The position numbers were made by a program, and so were the translations under genes. Shown here piece by piece: positions 1 to 5,512 of a stretch of 5,512 nucleotides of DNA; position 1 is the stretch's first letter; each line of letters opens with the position of its first letter. Origin of the DNA: Flavobacteriales bacterium (lineage in GTDB: Bacteria; Bacteroidota; Bacteroidia; Flavobacteriales; UA16); contig JAURKF010000235.1 of assembly GCA_030831885.1 (NCBI GenBank), positions 1 through 5,512 of the forward strand, read 5' to 3'. The notes beneath the pieces were generated by a model that was not told the DNA's origin, searched no databases, and worked only from the letters and a program-made list of their open reading frames with translations.

Positions 1-1
1 C

Positions 2-148
2 CGTGTTGTTAAAACATGGAAGCCAAATAACGCAGCGCCCGGCGTTCAACGAGTCGATATTGAAACGTCTGAGCTGGCAACCGGAGCCTACCTCATAACA
101 CTTGACTCCGGCACTCATGCGCGCACACTGAAGTTGATGGTTGAATAA
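2..148 (+). CDS. 3' end of a secreted protein with a type IX secretion (Por) C-terminal sorting domain
   Basis: Only the last 48 codons are in the window; the gene begins upstream and stops at TAA 146-148. The visible peptide has the pattern of a T9SS type A sorting domain: a PGVQRVDIE strand, then the hallmark ELATGAYLITL (family pattern roughly LxxGxYxxxl), a short turn (DSGTHA), and a final strand TLKLMVE ending the protein (family: a Lys/hydrophobic strand at the extreme C-terminus). In the known family this domain directs an exported protein through the Por/T9SS outer-membrane machinery and is removed or anchored at the cell surface. The catalytic or adhesive part of the protein lies outside the window, so its function cannot be stated. 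The assignment to the T9SS tail family is by motif only but fits well. An intrinsic terminator follows 24 bases after the stop, so this gene ends its own transcript. Confidence 0.8.
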   Translation, partial: RVVKTWKPNNAAPGVQRVDIETSELATGAYLITLDSGTHARTLKLMVE

Positions 149-172
149 GGGATAGTTTCCAGTGTAATTCAT

Positions 173-198
173 AAGGGCCGCGAAGCGGCCCTTTTTTT
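173..198 (+). terminator. Rho-independent terminator after the T9SS-cargo gene
   Basis: A perfect 9-bp stem (AAGGGCCGC at 173-181 pairing with GCGGCCCTT at 185-193) closes a GAA triloop. It runs directly into a tract of seven T (192-198). The GC-rich core plus U-tract is textbook intrinsic termination in the + direction. The opposite strand has no T-tract after the hairpin, so it should work in one direction only. It separates the upstream gene from the kinase gene, which therefore needs its own promoter. Confidence 0.93.
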
Positions 199-213
199 AT
201 TGACATATATCAG

Positions 214-244
214 TTTTCTGAATGTTTAAACTAGACTACTTTTG
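214..244 (+). promoter_or_regulatory. Bacteroidota-type promoter for the histidine kinase gene
   Basis: TACTTTTG at 237-244 matches the Bacteroidota sigma-A -7 consensus TAnnTTTG at every fixed position. A weak -33 box (TTTT at 214-217, consensus TTTG) lies 19 bases upstream, within the usual spacing. Transcription would start near 250, giving a leader of about 17 bases before the ATG at 267. The promoter sits just after the terminator of the preceding gene. The spacer contains the 8-bp palindrome GTTTAAAC (224-231), which might be chance in AT-rich DNA. Confidence 0.55.
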
Positions 245-266
245 GAATTACCACGGTACGATTTAA

Positions 267-1469
267 ATGATTCTCCCAGAAATTCCATCTAACGAAACAG
301 AACGACTGAAAGCCCTCAGGAGTTATGAAATTCTGGATTCAATTTCGGAAAAGGAGTACGATCAGTTAACTGCAATTGCCTCTCAAATCTGTGGTTGTAA
401 AATGTCTCTTATTTCTCTTCTCGATGAGAATAGGCAGTGGTTTAAGTCGAGAGTGGGCTTGGATGTCGAAGAAACAGAAAGGAAGGTGGCCTTCTGCGCT
501 CATGCCATAAATGATCCATCGCATGCATTGATAGTTCCAGATGCACGTTTGGATGAACGATTCCATGATAATCCATTGGTAACAGGTGATCCGCATCTGG
601 CTTTTTACGCGGGTGTACCGCTAGTTAATGGCGATGGATTGCCGCTTGGTACTCTATGTGTTTTAGATAATGAACCTAAAAATCTGAATGACGCCCAACT
701 CACTGCACTTTCAGCATTGGCGAATCAAGTAATGGCTTTGCTCGAATTGCGCAAAAGCAAGTTCGAAATGGAAGCTATGTTACAACAGCTCGAAGACAAA
801 AATCGGGAATTAGAACAGTTTGCATTTGTGGCTGCGCACGATTTAAAGTCACCACTTAACGGTATTTCTTCGTTGACTGAAATGCTGTTGAACACCGGCG
901 AGCAGCACATGAGTGCGGATAGTGTTCGAATGGTAAGGGCGATTCAAAGTTCATCTCACCAACTTTCATCGCTAATTGGCGGTTTGCTCGATTACTACCG
1001 ATTGGATAAAGAGTTAACCGAGAAGAAATCTCCTTTAACAAAGGAGCAACTTATTTCTCAATTGATGGATTTATTCGGAAGTGAAAGTGATGTCGAGTTG
1101 AGGTTTAAGGTATTACCGGATATGCTGAATACCCATGGGTCGGCACTCCTGCAAGTATTGCTTAACCTGATCAGCAATGCAATAAAGTACGGTGATAAGC
1201 CTGTCACCATTGTGGAGATATGCGTGGAGGAAAACGTGTCTTGTTATTGTATTCGTGTGGCCGATAATGGTCCTGGCATCGATAGTCAATTCCATGATAA
1301 GCTTTTCAGATTGTTTGAAACAGCATGCCCTGCTGACCGTTTCGGTCGCACGGGGAACGGGATAGGGTTAGCAACCGTGAAGAAAATTATTGAACGCACT
1401 GGTGGAACCATTCAAGTTGATTCTACCGCAGGTATTGGAACCACGTTCGAATTTACTATGTCGCGCTAA
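267..1469 (+). CDS. Soluble GAF-domain sensor histidine kinase
   Basis: The product (400 aa) is a two-component sensor kinase that should autophosphorylate on a histidine in response to a ligand or redox cue and pass the phosphate to a response regulator. Residues about 20-160 form a GAF domain with the widespread wording FCAHAI (76-81), VPDARLDERF (90-99) and PLGTLCVLD (126-134). Residues about 160-183 look like a coiled-coil linker. The HisKA domain carries the H-box HDLKSPL with phospho-acceptor His191. The ATPase domain is complete: N-box LLNLISNAIKY (Asn304), G1 box DNGPGI (333-338), F-box KLFRLF (345-350) and G2 box GNGIGLA (363-369). There are no transmembrane segments, signal peptide or receiver domain, so it is probably cytoplasmic. 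The ATG follows an A/T-rich stretch (ATTTAA) with no Shine-Dalgarno, as is usual in this phylum. No response regulator lies beside it, so its partner and signal are unknown. Its stop abuts the stop of convergent valS. Confidence 0.93.
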   Translation: MILPEIPSNETERLKALRSYEILDSISEKEYDQLTAIASQICGCKMSLISLLDENRQWFKSRVGLDVEETERKVAFCAHAINDPSHALIVPDARLDERFHDNPLVTGDPHLAFYAGVPLVNGDGLPLGTLCVLDNEPKNLNDAQLTALSALANQVMALLELRKSKFEMEAMLQQLEDKNRELEQFAFVAAHDLKSPLNGISSLTEMLLNTGEQHMSADSVRMVRAIQSSSHQLSSLIGGLLDYYRLDKELTEKKSPLTKEQLISQLMDLFGSESDVELRFKVLPDMLNTHGSALLQVLLNLISNAIKYGDKPVTIVEICVEENVSCYCIRVADNGPGIDSQFHDKLFRLFETACPADRFGRTGNGIGLATVKKIIERTGGTIQVDSTAGIGTTFEFTMSR

Positions 1470-4091
1470 TTACAAGGACTTTAGCTGGTCTTCCATCATT
1501 TGGATTTTTGCCAGCGCATCGGATTGCTTTTTTCGCTCTGACTCCAATACTGCTGCCGGGGCATTTCCTACAAAGCGTTCATTATTGAGTTTTGCCTCAA
1601 CTGATTTCAGGAAACCACGTGTATAGTTTAACTCGGTCTCGATTTTATTTCTCTCGGCTTCTACATCAATTTGCGCAGTATATGGAATGAAGTACTCGGC
1701 ATCTGCTGTCACGAAAGAAAAACAACCTGAAGGCTTATCCAAGACGTAGTTAATTGTTTGGATGTTGCATAGCCGAGAAATGACTGAGTCGAAATCTCTT
1801 GATATTTCCTTTCCGGCGCGGACGATGAGTTCGATGGTGTCTTTATTGGGAATATTCTTTTCTTTTCGCAGATTGCGGATTCCTATTACCACTTCCGCGA
1901 AGTGATCGAATGAAGCAATAATGGATGTATCGATAGTACCAGCAGTTGGCCAGGTCGCTGTGCAAATGGAACTGCCCGACGGGCGAACTCTCACATAATG
2001 CCATATTTCCTCGGTGAGGAATGGCATAAACGGGTGTAAAACACAGAGAATATTTTCAAGAATTTCGACAGAAGCATCATAGGTTAGTTTATCCATTGGC
2101 TGGCCAAAGGGAGGTTTTACCATTTCGAGATACCACGAACAGAAGTCATCCCATACCAATTTATACGTGGTCATCAACGCCTCATTAATTCTGAATTTTT
2201 CGTAGTCATCATTCAATGAAACGAGCGTTGCATTGAACTTGCTTTTCATCCATGATATGGCGGTCCTTGCAGCTTCTGATTGCTGCTGATTGATGTCGAT
2301 TTTTTCTTCCCACCCTTTTACGAGGCGGAATGCATTCCATATTTTATTGGCAAAGTTTCGCCCTTGTTCACAAAGTGATTCATCGAATAACAAATCGTTA
2401 CCTGCAGGCGATGACAGAAGCATTCCCACGCGCACACCATCAGCACCGAAGGACTTCATCAAGTCGAGAGGGTCAGGTGAATTACCTAAAGACTTCGACA
2501 TTTTTCGCCCTTGCTTATCACGCACTATACCGGTATAATACACATTACGGAATGGCAAATCGCCTCGGTATTCATAGCCGGCAATGATCATACGAGCCAC
2601 CCAGAAAAACATAATCTCCGGTGCTGTTACCAAATCATTGGTAGGGTAGTAGTAGTCGATTTCATCCTTCTTGTAAAACCCGTCGAATACACTGATGGGC
2701 CAGAGCCAAGATGAAAACCAGGTATCGAGCACATCTTCTTCCTGTCGCAATGAACCGGCATCAACATCCAATCCGCGTTCTTTAAATTGAGCGATGGCTT
2801 GTTCGATAGTCTTGGCAACTTCAAACTCACCACCGGGAGCATACCATGCAGGAATGCGATGGCCCCACCACAACTGACGCGATATGCACCAATCTTTGAT
2901 GTTTTCCATCCAGTTGCGGTAGCTGTTTTTGAATTTGGGTGGAAAGAACCGAATGTCGTCATTCATCACGTGATCCAGTGCTGGCTTGCTGAGATCTTTC
3001 ATGTCAACAAACCATTGCAGCGAAAGCCGTGGTTCAACTACTGCATCGCTGCGTTCGCTAAAGCCAACTTTATTAACGAGCTCTTCAACTTTCACCAAGT
3101 GGCCTGCATGATTGAGATCTTCCGCTATCTGCTTACGCACATCGAAACGATCCATGCCAACGTATAATAGGCCTGCCTCGCTGATGGTTCCGTTATCGTT
3201 CATCATGTTGATGACCTCTAATCCGAATTTCTCTCCTAGCATGAAGTCGTTGATGTCGTGTGCCGGTGTAACTTTCAGACACCCTGTACCGAATTCCATT
3301 TCGACATAATCATCGGCTATAATCGGTACTTCGCGATTGACGAGCGGCACAACTGCTTTCTTCCCGTGCAAATGCTTGTAACGCTCATCTTTTGGATTAA
3401 CACATACGCCAGTATCTCCTAGTATAGTTTCCGGACGTGTTGTGGCTATGGTAATGTACTCATCGCTTCCCACGACTTTATACCGAACATGAAATAGTTT
3501 AGAGTTGACTTCACGATAAATTACTTCTTCGTCGGAAAGGGCTGTAAGCGCTGCCGGATCCCAGTTAATCATACGTTCACCCCGGTAGATTTTCCCTTTT
3601 TTGTATAGGTCGATGAACGTGTCCACTACGCTTTCGTAGTACTTCTCATCCATGGTGAAACGTGTGCGATCCCAGTCACAACTGGCTCCGAGTTTCTTCA
3701 ATTGTTCGAGTATGATACCGCCGTGCTTGTGTGTCCACTCCCAGGCATGCTCTAAAAACTGTTCGCGTGTGAGGTCGCTTTTCTTGATGCCTTCTGCACG
3801 TAATTTCTGAACTACTTTGGCTTCTGTGGCAATAGACGCGTGATCGGTTCCCGGCACCCAGCATGCGTTTTTACCTTGCATACGTGCCCTGCGCACCAAT
3901 AAATCCTGAATGGTATTGTTGAGCATATGCCCCATGTGCAATACACCTGTAACGTTGGGTGGTGGAATTACAATGGTGTATGGTTCGCGTTGGTCGGGAA
4001 CACTTTTGAATAGTTGGTGCTCCATCCAGTAGCTATACCATTTGTCTTCCGTGCTCGCAGGATCGTATTTGCTGGGAATTTCCGTACTCAT
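1470..4091 (-). CDS. valS: Valine--tRNA ligase (valyl-tRNA synthetase)
   Basis: A cytoplasmic class Ia aminoacyl-tRNA synthetase that joins L-valine to tRNA(Val) and edits mischarged threonine. The 873 residues match the usual full length for bacterial ValRS. In order: the HIGH motif as HMGH (52-55) within [13 protein letters not shown]; the CP1 editing domain with [17 protein letters not shown] (217-232) and TPAHDINDF (275-283); the catalytic-core segment [18 protein letters not shown] (400-417); DVLDTWFSS (453-461); and KMSKS (530-534) within [14 protein letters not shown]. An anticodon-binding helical domain follows (about 600-760). A C-terminal coiled-coil arm comes last (about 808-873, rich in Glu/Lys, ending DQLKSL), as in ValRS and not IleRS or LeuRS. 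No motif is missing or broken. The ATG at 4091 gives the expected N-terminus ([12 protein letters not shown]). The hydrolase gene ends 37 bases upstream on the same strand, so the two may share a transcript. Confidence 0.98.
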   Translation of the reverse strand: MSTEIPSKYDPASTEDKWYSYWMEHQLFKSVPDQREPYTIVIPPPNVTGVLHMGHMLNNTIQDLLVRRARMQGKNACWVPGTDHASIATEAKVVQKLRAEGIKKSDLTREQFLEHAWEWTHKHGGIILEQLKKLGASCDWDRTRFTMDEKYYESVVDTFIDLYKKGKIYRGERMINWDPAALTALSDEEVIYREVNSKLFHVRYKVVGSDEYITIATTRPETILGDTGVCVNPKDERYKHLHGKKAVVPLVNREVPIIADDYVEMEFGTGCLKVTPAHDINDFMLGEKFGLEVINMMNDNGTISEAGLLYVGMDRFDVRKQIAEDLNHAGHLVKVEELVNKVGFSERSDAVVEPRLSLQWFVDMKDLSKPALDHVMNDDIRFFPPKFKNSYRNWMENIKDWCISRQLWWGHRIPAWYAPGGEFEVAKTIEQAIAQFKERGLDVDAGSLRQEEDVLDTWFSSWLWPISVFDGFYKKDEIDYYYPTNDLVTAPEIMFFWVARMIIAGYEYRGDLPFRNVYYTGIVRDKQGRKMSKSLGNSPDPLDLMKSFGADGVRVGMLLSSPAGNDLLFDESLCEQGRNFANKIWNAFRLVKGWEEKIDINQQQSEAARTAISWMKSKFNATLVSLNDDYEKFRINEALMTTYKLVWDDFCSWYLEMVKPPFGQPMDKLTYDASVEILENILCVLHPFMPFLTEEIWHYVRVRPSGSSICTATWPTAGTIDTSIIASFDHFAEVVIGIRNLRKEKNIPNKDTIELIVRAGKEISRDFDSVISRLCNIQTINYVLDKPSGCFSFVTADAEYFIPYTAQIDVEAERNKIETELNYTRGFLKSVEAKLNNERFVGNAPAAVLESERKKQSDALAKIQMMEDQLKSL

Positions 4092-4092
4092 A

Positions 4093-4120
4093 TTCGCTTC
4101 ATTTTCGAAGCAGCGAAAAT
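4093..4120 (-). promoter_or_regulatory. Overlapping inverted repeats and possible promoter just upstream of valS
   Basis: The 37-bp gap before valS holds two overlapping, mutually exclusive stem-loops. One pairs ATTTTCG (4101-4107) with CGAAAAT (4114-4120) around a 6-base loop. The other pairs TTCGC (4093-4097) and TTC (4098-4100) with GAA (4107-4109) and GCGAA (4113-4117), leaving a 3-base bulge. Read on the minus strand, 4121-4114 is TATTTTCG, one mismatch from the -7 consensus TAnnTTTG. It would start transcription about 15 bases ahead of the ATG, but I see no clear -33 box. The structure could be an internal promoter, an attenuating or ribosome-access hairpin, or chance. It has no T-tract, so it is not a standard terminator. 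Confidence 0.3.
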
Positions 4121-4128
4121 AAGAGGTT

Positions 4129-5172
4129 CTAGCGCATTTGCGATGACGGACCTGGCTTGTCGAGTATTCGATTCCAAAGTGATTCCAGGGCTTTTGAAAA
4201 ATCTTCCCGACCCCAATCAGCTGTCATCTGATGCGTGAACCATTCATTGCCGATAGGTTCAACACGCCAGTGAAAAACAAATGCTTTGTGTGGTTCGTAT
4301 TCACGAAAGTCGGTGCGGCCCCATTTGGCGGTAAAAAAATCAACACCTTCGGGAACCTGCACTGCAAAGAATGCGTCCTGTCCGAACCATTGAAGTGCTT
4401 TCATGGCGCGTTGATCGGGATGATTTCGGATGATTTCATGTTGGATGGGATAACCAATCCACTCTACACCATCATCGGATTGAAGCAATGAATATTCACC
4501 AAAGTAGATGGTATCTTGTGCGATAGCAATGCCCGACCATAAAATGTTGTTGAACATGGTGGGCGTTGTTTTCAGCGTTTCATAGGTGATATTGGATTTG
4601 GTCAATTCATTTTCGAAATGTTGATGCACTCGGTATTTGTTGGCGAATGTGAGCGCCATGTAAAGGGCTGCATAGCTGCAACCTGCGAGTGCCCATCGGT
4701 TCCGATTCGGATTTTCTTTCCGCATAAATAGGCATACCAGCAAGAGAATCATGAACGGAAGTGTCCAAAGCGGATCTACTACGGTAATGTTGTTGAAGCC
4801 CACCAAGAAATTGCTGAAGGGAAGTAGCAGCTGTGTGCCATACGTTGTGCAACAGTCGAGCAAAGCATGAGTGAAGAGGACCAAAAACCAGAATATGTAC
4901 CATCGACGCGGTGAAATGCTTTCGTTCCAGCGACCTTTGCACCATCTCGCCAATGGCCACGCCATAAGCAGATGGGCGAGAATCGCGTGCGAGTATCCAC
5001 GGTGAATTTGCAGCTTTGTGATCTCGTCGGAGAAGAGTGGACTCAAAAGAACATCTAAATCAGGTAATGTGCCTCCAATCGCACCCAGCAACTGAGCCTT
5101 ATTTCCTATTTTTTTTCCCAACAGCACTTCTCCAACGGCTGCACCTAAAACAATCTGACTCAATGAATCCAT
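4129..5172 (-). CDS. Inner-membrane putative metal-dependent hydrolase, YdjM/DUF457-like
   Basis: I place the start at the ATG at 5172 (347 aa), because [15 protein letters not shown] is how this family typically begins in Bacteroidota. An in-frame ATG at 5247 would add 25 residues that do not resemble the family. The N-terminal half carries the family's candidate metal ligands: PDLDVL (D38, D40), HRGYSH (H57, H62), [11 protein letters not shown] (H102, D106) and DPLW (D133). These sit among hydrophobic, probably membrane-spanning segments at about 62-78, 91-108, 136-150 and 159-176. Residues about 180-347 form a mostly soluble extension rich in aromatic residues, which the shorter E. coli YdjM/YbcI proteins lack. 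The substrate is not known; 'hydrolase' is a family label (LexA-binding, inner-membrane-associated putative hydrolase) resting on the conserved His/Asp pattern. Its stop (TAG, 4129-4131) is 37 bases before valS on the same strand, so co-transcription is plausible without implying a shared function. Confidence 0.87.
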   Translation of the reverse strand: MDSLSQIVLGAAVGEVLLGKKIGNKAQLLGAIGGTLPDLDVLLSPLFSDEITKLQIHRGYSHAILAHLLMAWPLARWCKGRWNESISPRRWYIFWFLVLFTHALLDCCTTYGTQLLLPFSNFLVGFNNITVVDPLWTLPFMILLLVCLFMRKENPNRNRWALAGCSYAALYMALTFANKYRVHQHFENELTKSNITYETLKTTPTMFNNILWSGIAIAQDTIYFGEYSLLQSDDGVEWIGYPIQHEIIRNHPDQRAMKALQWFGQDAFFAVQVPEGVDFFTAKWGRTDFREYEPHKAFVFHWRVEPIGNEWFTHQMTADWGREDFSKALESLWNRILDKPGPSSQMR

Positions 5173-5219
5173 ACCGCGAAATAACAACATAAGTTTATGC
5201 AGGTTCAGATGTTTAAAAT

Positions 5220-5239
5220 TCAATTTAAAAATAAATTGA
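5220..5239. repeat. Inverted repeat with 7-bp arms in the divergent region
   Basis: TCAATTT (5220-5226) and AAATTGA (5233-5239) are perfect reverse complements around a 6-base A/T spacer. The position, between two divergently transcribed genes, suits an operator for a dimeric regulator. The arms are AT-rich and the surroundings are too, so chance is a real alternative. Confidence 0.35.
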
Positions 5240-5248
5240 TGAGTCATC
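5238..5248. repeat. 11-bp palindrome GATGAGTCATC
   Basis: GATGA and TCATC are perfect 5-bp arms around a single central G. The palindrome overlaps the right end of the neighbouring AT-rich inverted repeat by two bases. It includes the upstream in-frame ATG (5247-5245 on the minus strand) that I rejected as the hydrolase start. It is followed by the 6-bp palindrome ATCGAT (5246-5251). It could be an operator; no regulator gene is adjacent. Confidence 0.3.
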
Positions 5249-5290
5249 GATCTAAACGAATACGACTACCTTCGAACAAATCCTACAAGC

Positions 5291-5512
5291 ATGAAAAAGA
5301 TTACCCTGTATTTCTTCAATGTCATCCTTCTTCTGACAGGATGCACCAGAAATATGAATGAACAGTCGAGTCTTGATACAGGCGGACTTTCGGGAAAATT
5401 AATACAGCGTGAAACGTTGGTTGCGGTTCCAGACGGAAATCCATATTCGAAGGAAAAAGTTGATGCCTATGTGAAAGAAACGTATTTGAACTATGGAGAT
5501 TTCCGCTGGGAA
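5291..5512 (+). CDS. Putative lipoprotein, 5' part only (runs off the window)
   Basis: An open frame of 74 codons begins at ATG 5291 and is still open at the window edge. The N-terminus is a classic lipoprotein signal peptide: MKK, a hydrophobic core ITLYFFNVILLL, then the lipobox LTGC with the lipidated cysteine at residue 18. Signal peptidase II would cut before Cys18. The residues after the cysteine (TRNMNEQSS) do not have the cluster of acidic residues seen in known surface-export signals of Bacteroidota, which mildly favours a periplasm-facing protein. The visible mature part (for example KEKVDAYVKETYLNYGDF) is hydrophilic, and I do not recognise its family. No Shine-Dalgarno precedes the ATG. 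The gene is divergent from the hydrolase gene across a 118-base gap. Confidence 0.82.
   Translation, partial: MKKITLYFFNVILLLTGCTRNMNEQSSLDTGGLSGKLIQRETLVAVPDGNPYSKEKVDAYVKETYLNYGDFRWE

Larger units (their letters stand above)
5173..5290. promoter_or_regulatory. Divergent intergenic region between the hydrolase and lipoprotein genes
   Basis: These 118 AT-rich bases separate two divergent genes and should hold both promoters. On the + strand, TACCTTCG (5267-5274) is one mismatch from the -7 consensus TAnnTTTG and lies 16 bases before the lipoprotein ATG; a convincing -33 box is not visible. On the minus strand no good -7 match was found for the hydrolase. The region contains two palindromes, listed separately. 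Part of it (5173-5247) is open in the hydrolase reading frame but is interpreted here as its leader. Confidence 0.4.

Noticed and set aside
173..198. The GC-rich hairpin as a repeat-element or CRISPR-like unit
   Set aside because: It occurs once in the window and is followed directly by a T-tract, which makes it a plain terminator.
224..231. GTTTAAAC palindrome in the kinase promoter spacer as an operator
   Set aside because: It is only 8 bp, made mostly of A/T in an AT-rich spacer, with no second copy nearby; too weak to call as a regulator site.
1403..1443. Direct repeat TGGAACCA at 1403-1410 and 1436-1443
   Set aside because: Both copies fall in kinase codons for the conserved Gly-Thr-rich end of the ATPase domain; eight bases repeated twice is expected by chance and shows no mobile-element context.
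1500..1535. Possible + strand terminator for the kinase gene inside valS, ending in the T-run at 1528-1533
   Set aside because: The sequence ahead of the six Ts (around 1512-1527) forms only a 3-bp stem with mismatches, far too weak for intrinsic termination; the Ts encode Lys codons of valS on the other strand.
1390..1626. 78-codon + strand open frame bridging the kinase end and the valS 3' end
   Set aside because: It lies in other frames of two clear genes, has no recognisable protein features, and is explained as a shadow of their codon use.
2787..3167. 126-codon + strand open frame inside valS
   Set aside because: It is wholly antisense to the conserved catalytic and editing regions of ValRS, with no signal peptide or motif and no promoter or start context in its favour.

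Overview
This window looks like a chromosomal housekeeping segment from a member of the Bacteroidota. Four things point there. The left edge carries the tail of a protein ending in a type IX secretion (Por) sorting domain. A perfect TAnnTTTG -7 element precedes the kinase gene. None of the starts has a clear Shine-Dalgarno sequence. The valyl-tRNA synthetase and the YdjM-like membrane hydrolase have wording typical of that phylum. The genus cannot be fixed from this sequence.

Layout from left to right: (1) bases 2-148 (+), the 3' end of a secreted protein gene with a T9SS C-terminal domain, closed by a strong intrinsic terminator at 173-198. (2) A short promoter region, then 267-1469 (+), a soluble GAF-domain sensor histidine kinase. 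(3) 1470-4091 (-), full-length valS, convergent with the kinase; the two stop codons abut with no intergenic base. (4) A 37-bp gap with competing inverted repeats, then 4129-5172 (-), a multi-pass inner-membrane putative metal-dependent hydrolase of the YdjM/DUF457 family with a long C-terminal extension, probably co-transcribed with valS. (5) A 118-bp AT-rich divergent intergenic region containing two palindromes. (6) 5291 to the window edge (+), the 5' end of an unrecognised lipoprotein gene.

No functional link between the genes is obvious. The kinase has no response regulator beside it, and valS is a translation enzyme with an unrelated membrane protein upstream. There is no tRNA, rRNA, CRISPR array, insertion sequence or phage gene. 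No stretch over 300 bases lacks a gene. I did not find a convincing previously undescribed system. The points most worth a second look are the zero-gap convergent gene ends, the inverted repeats ahead of valS and in the divergent region, and the hydrolase's extra C-terminal domain.
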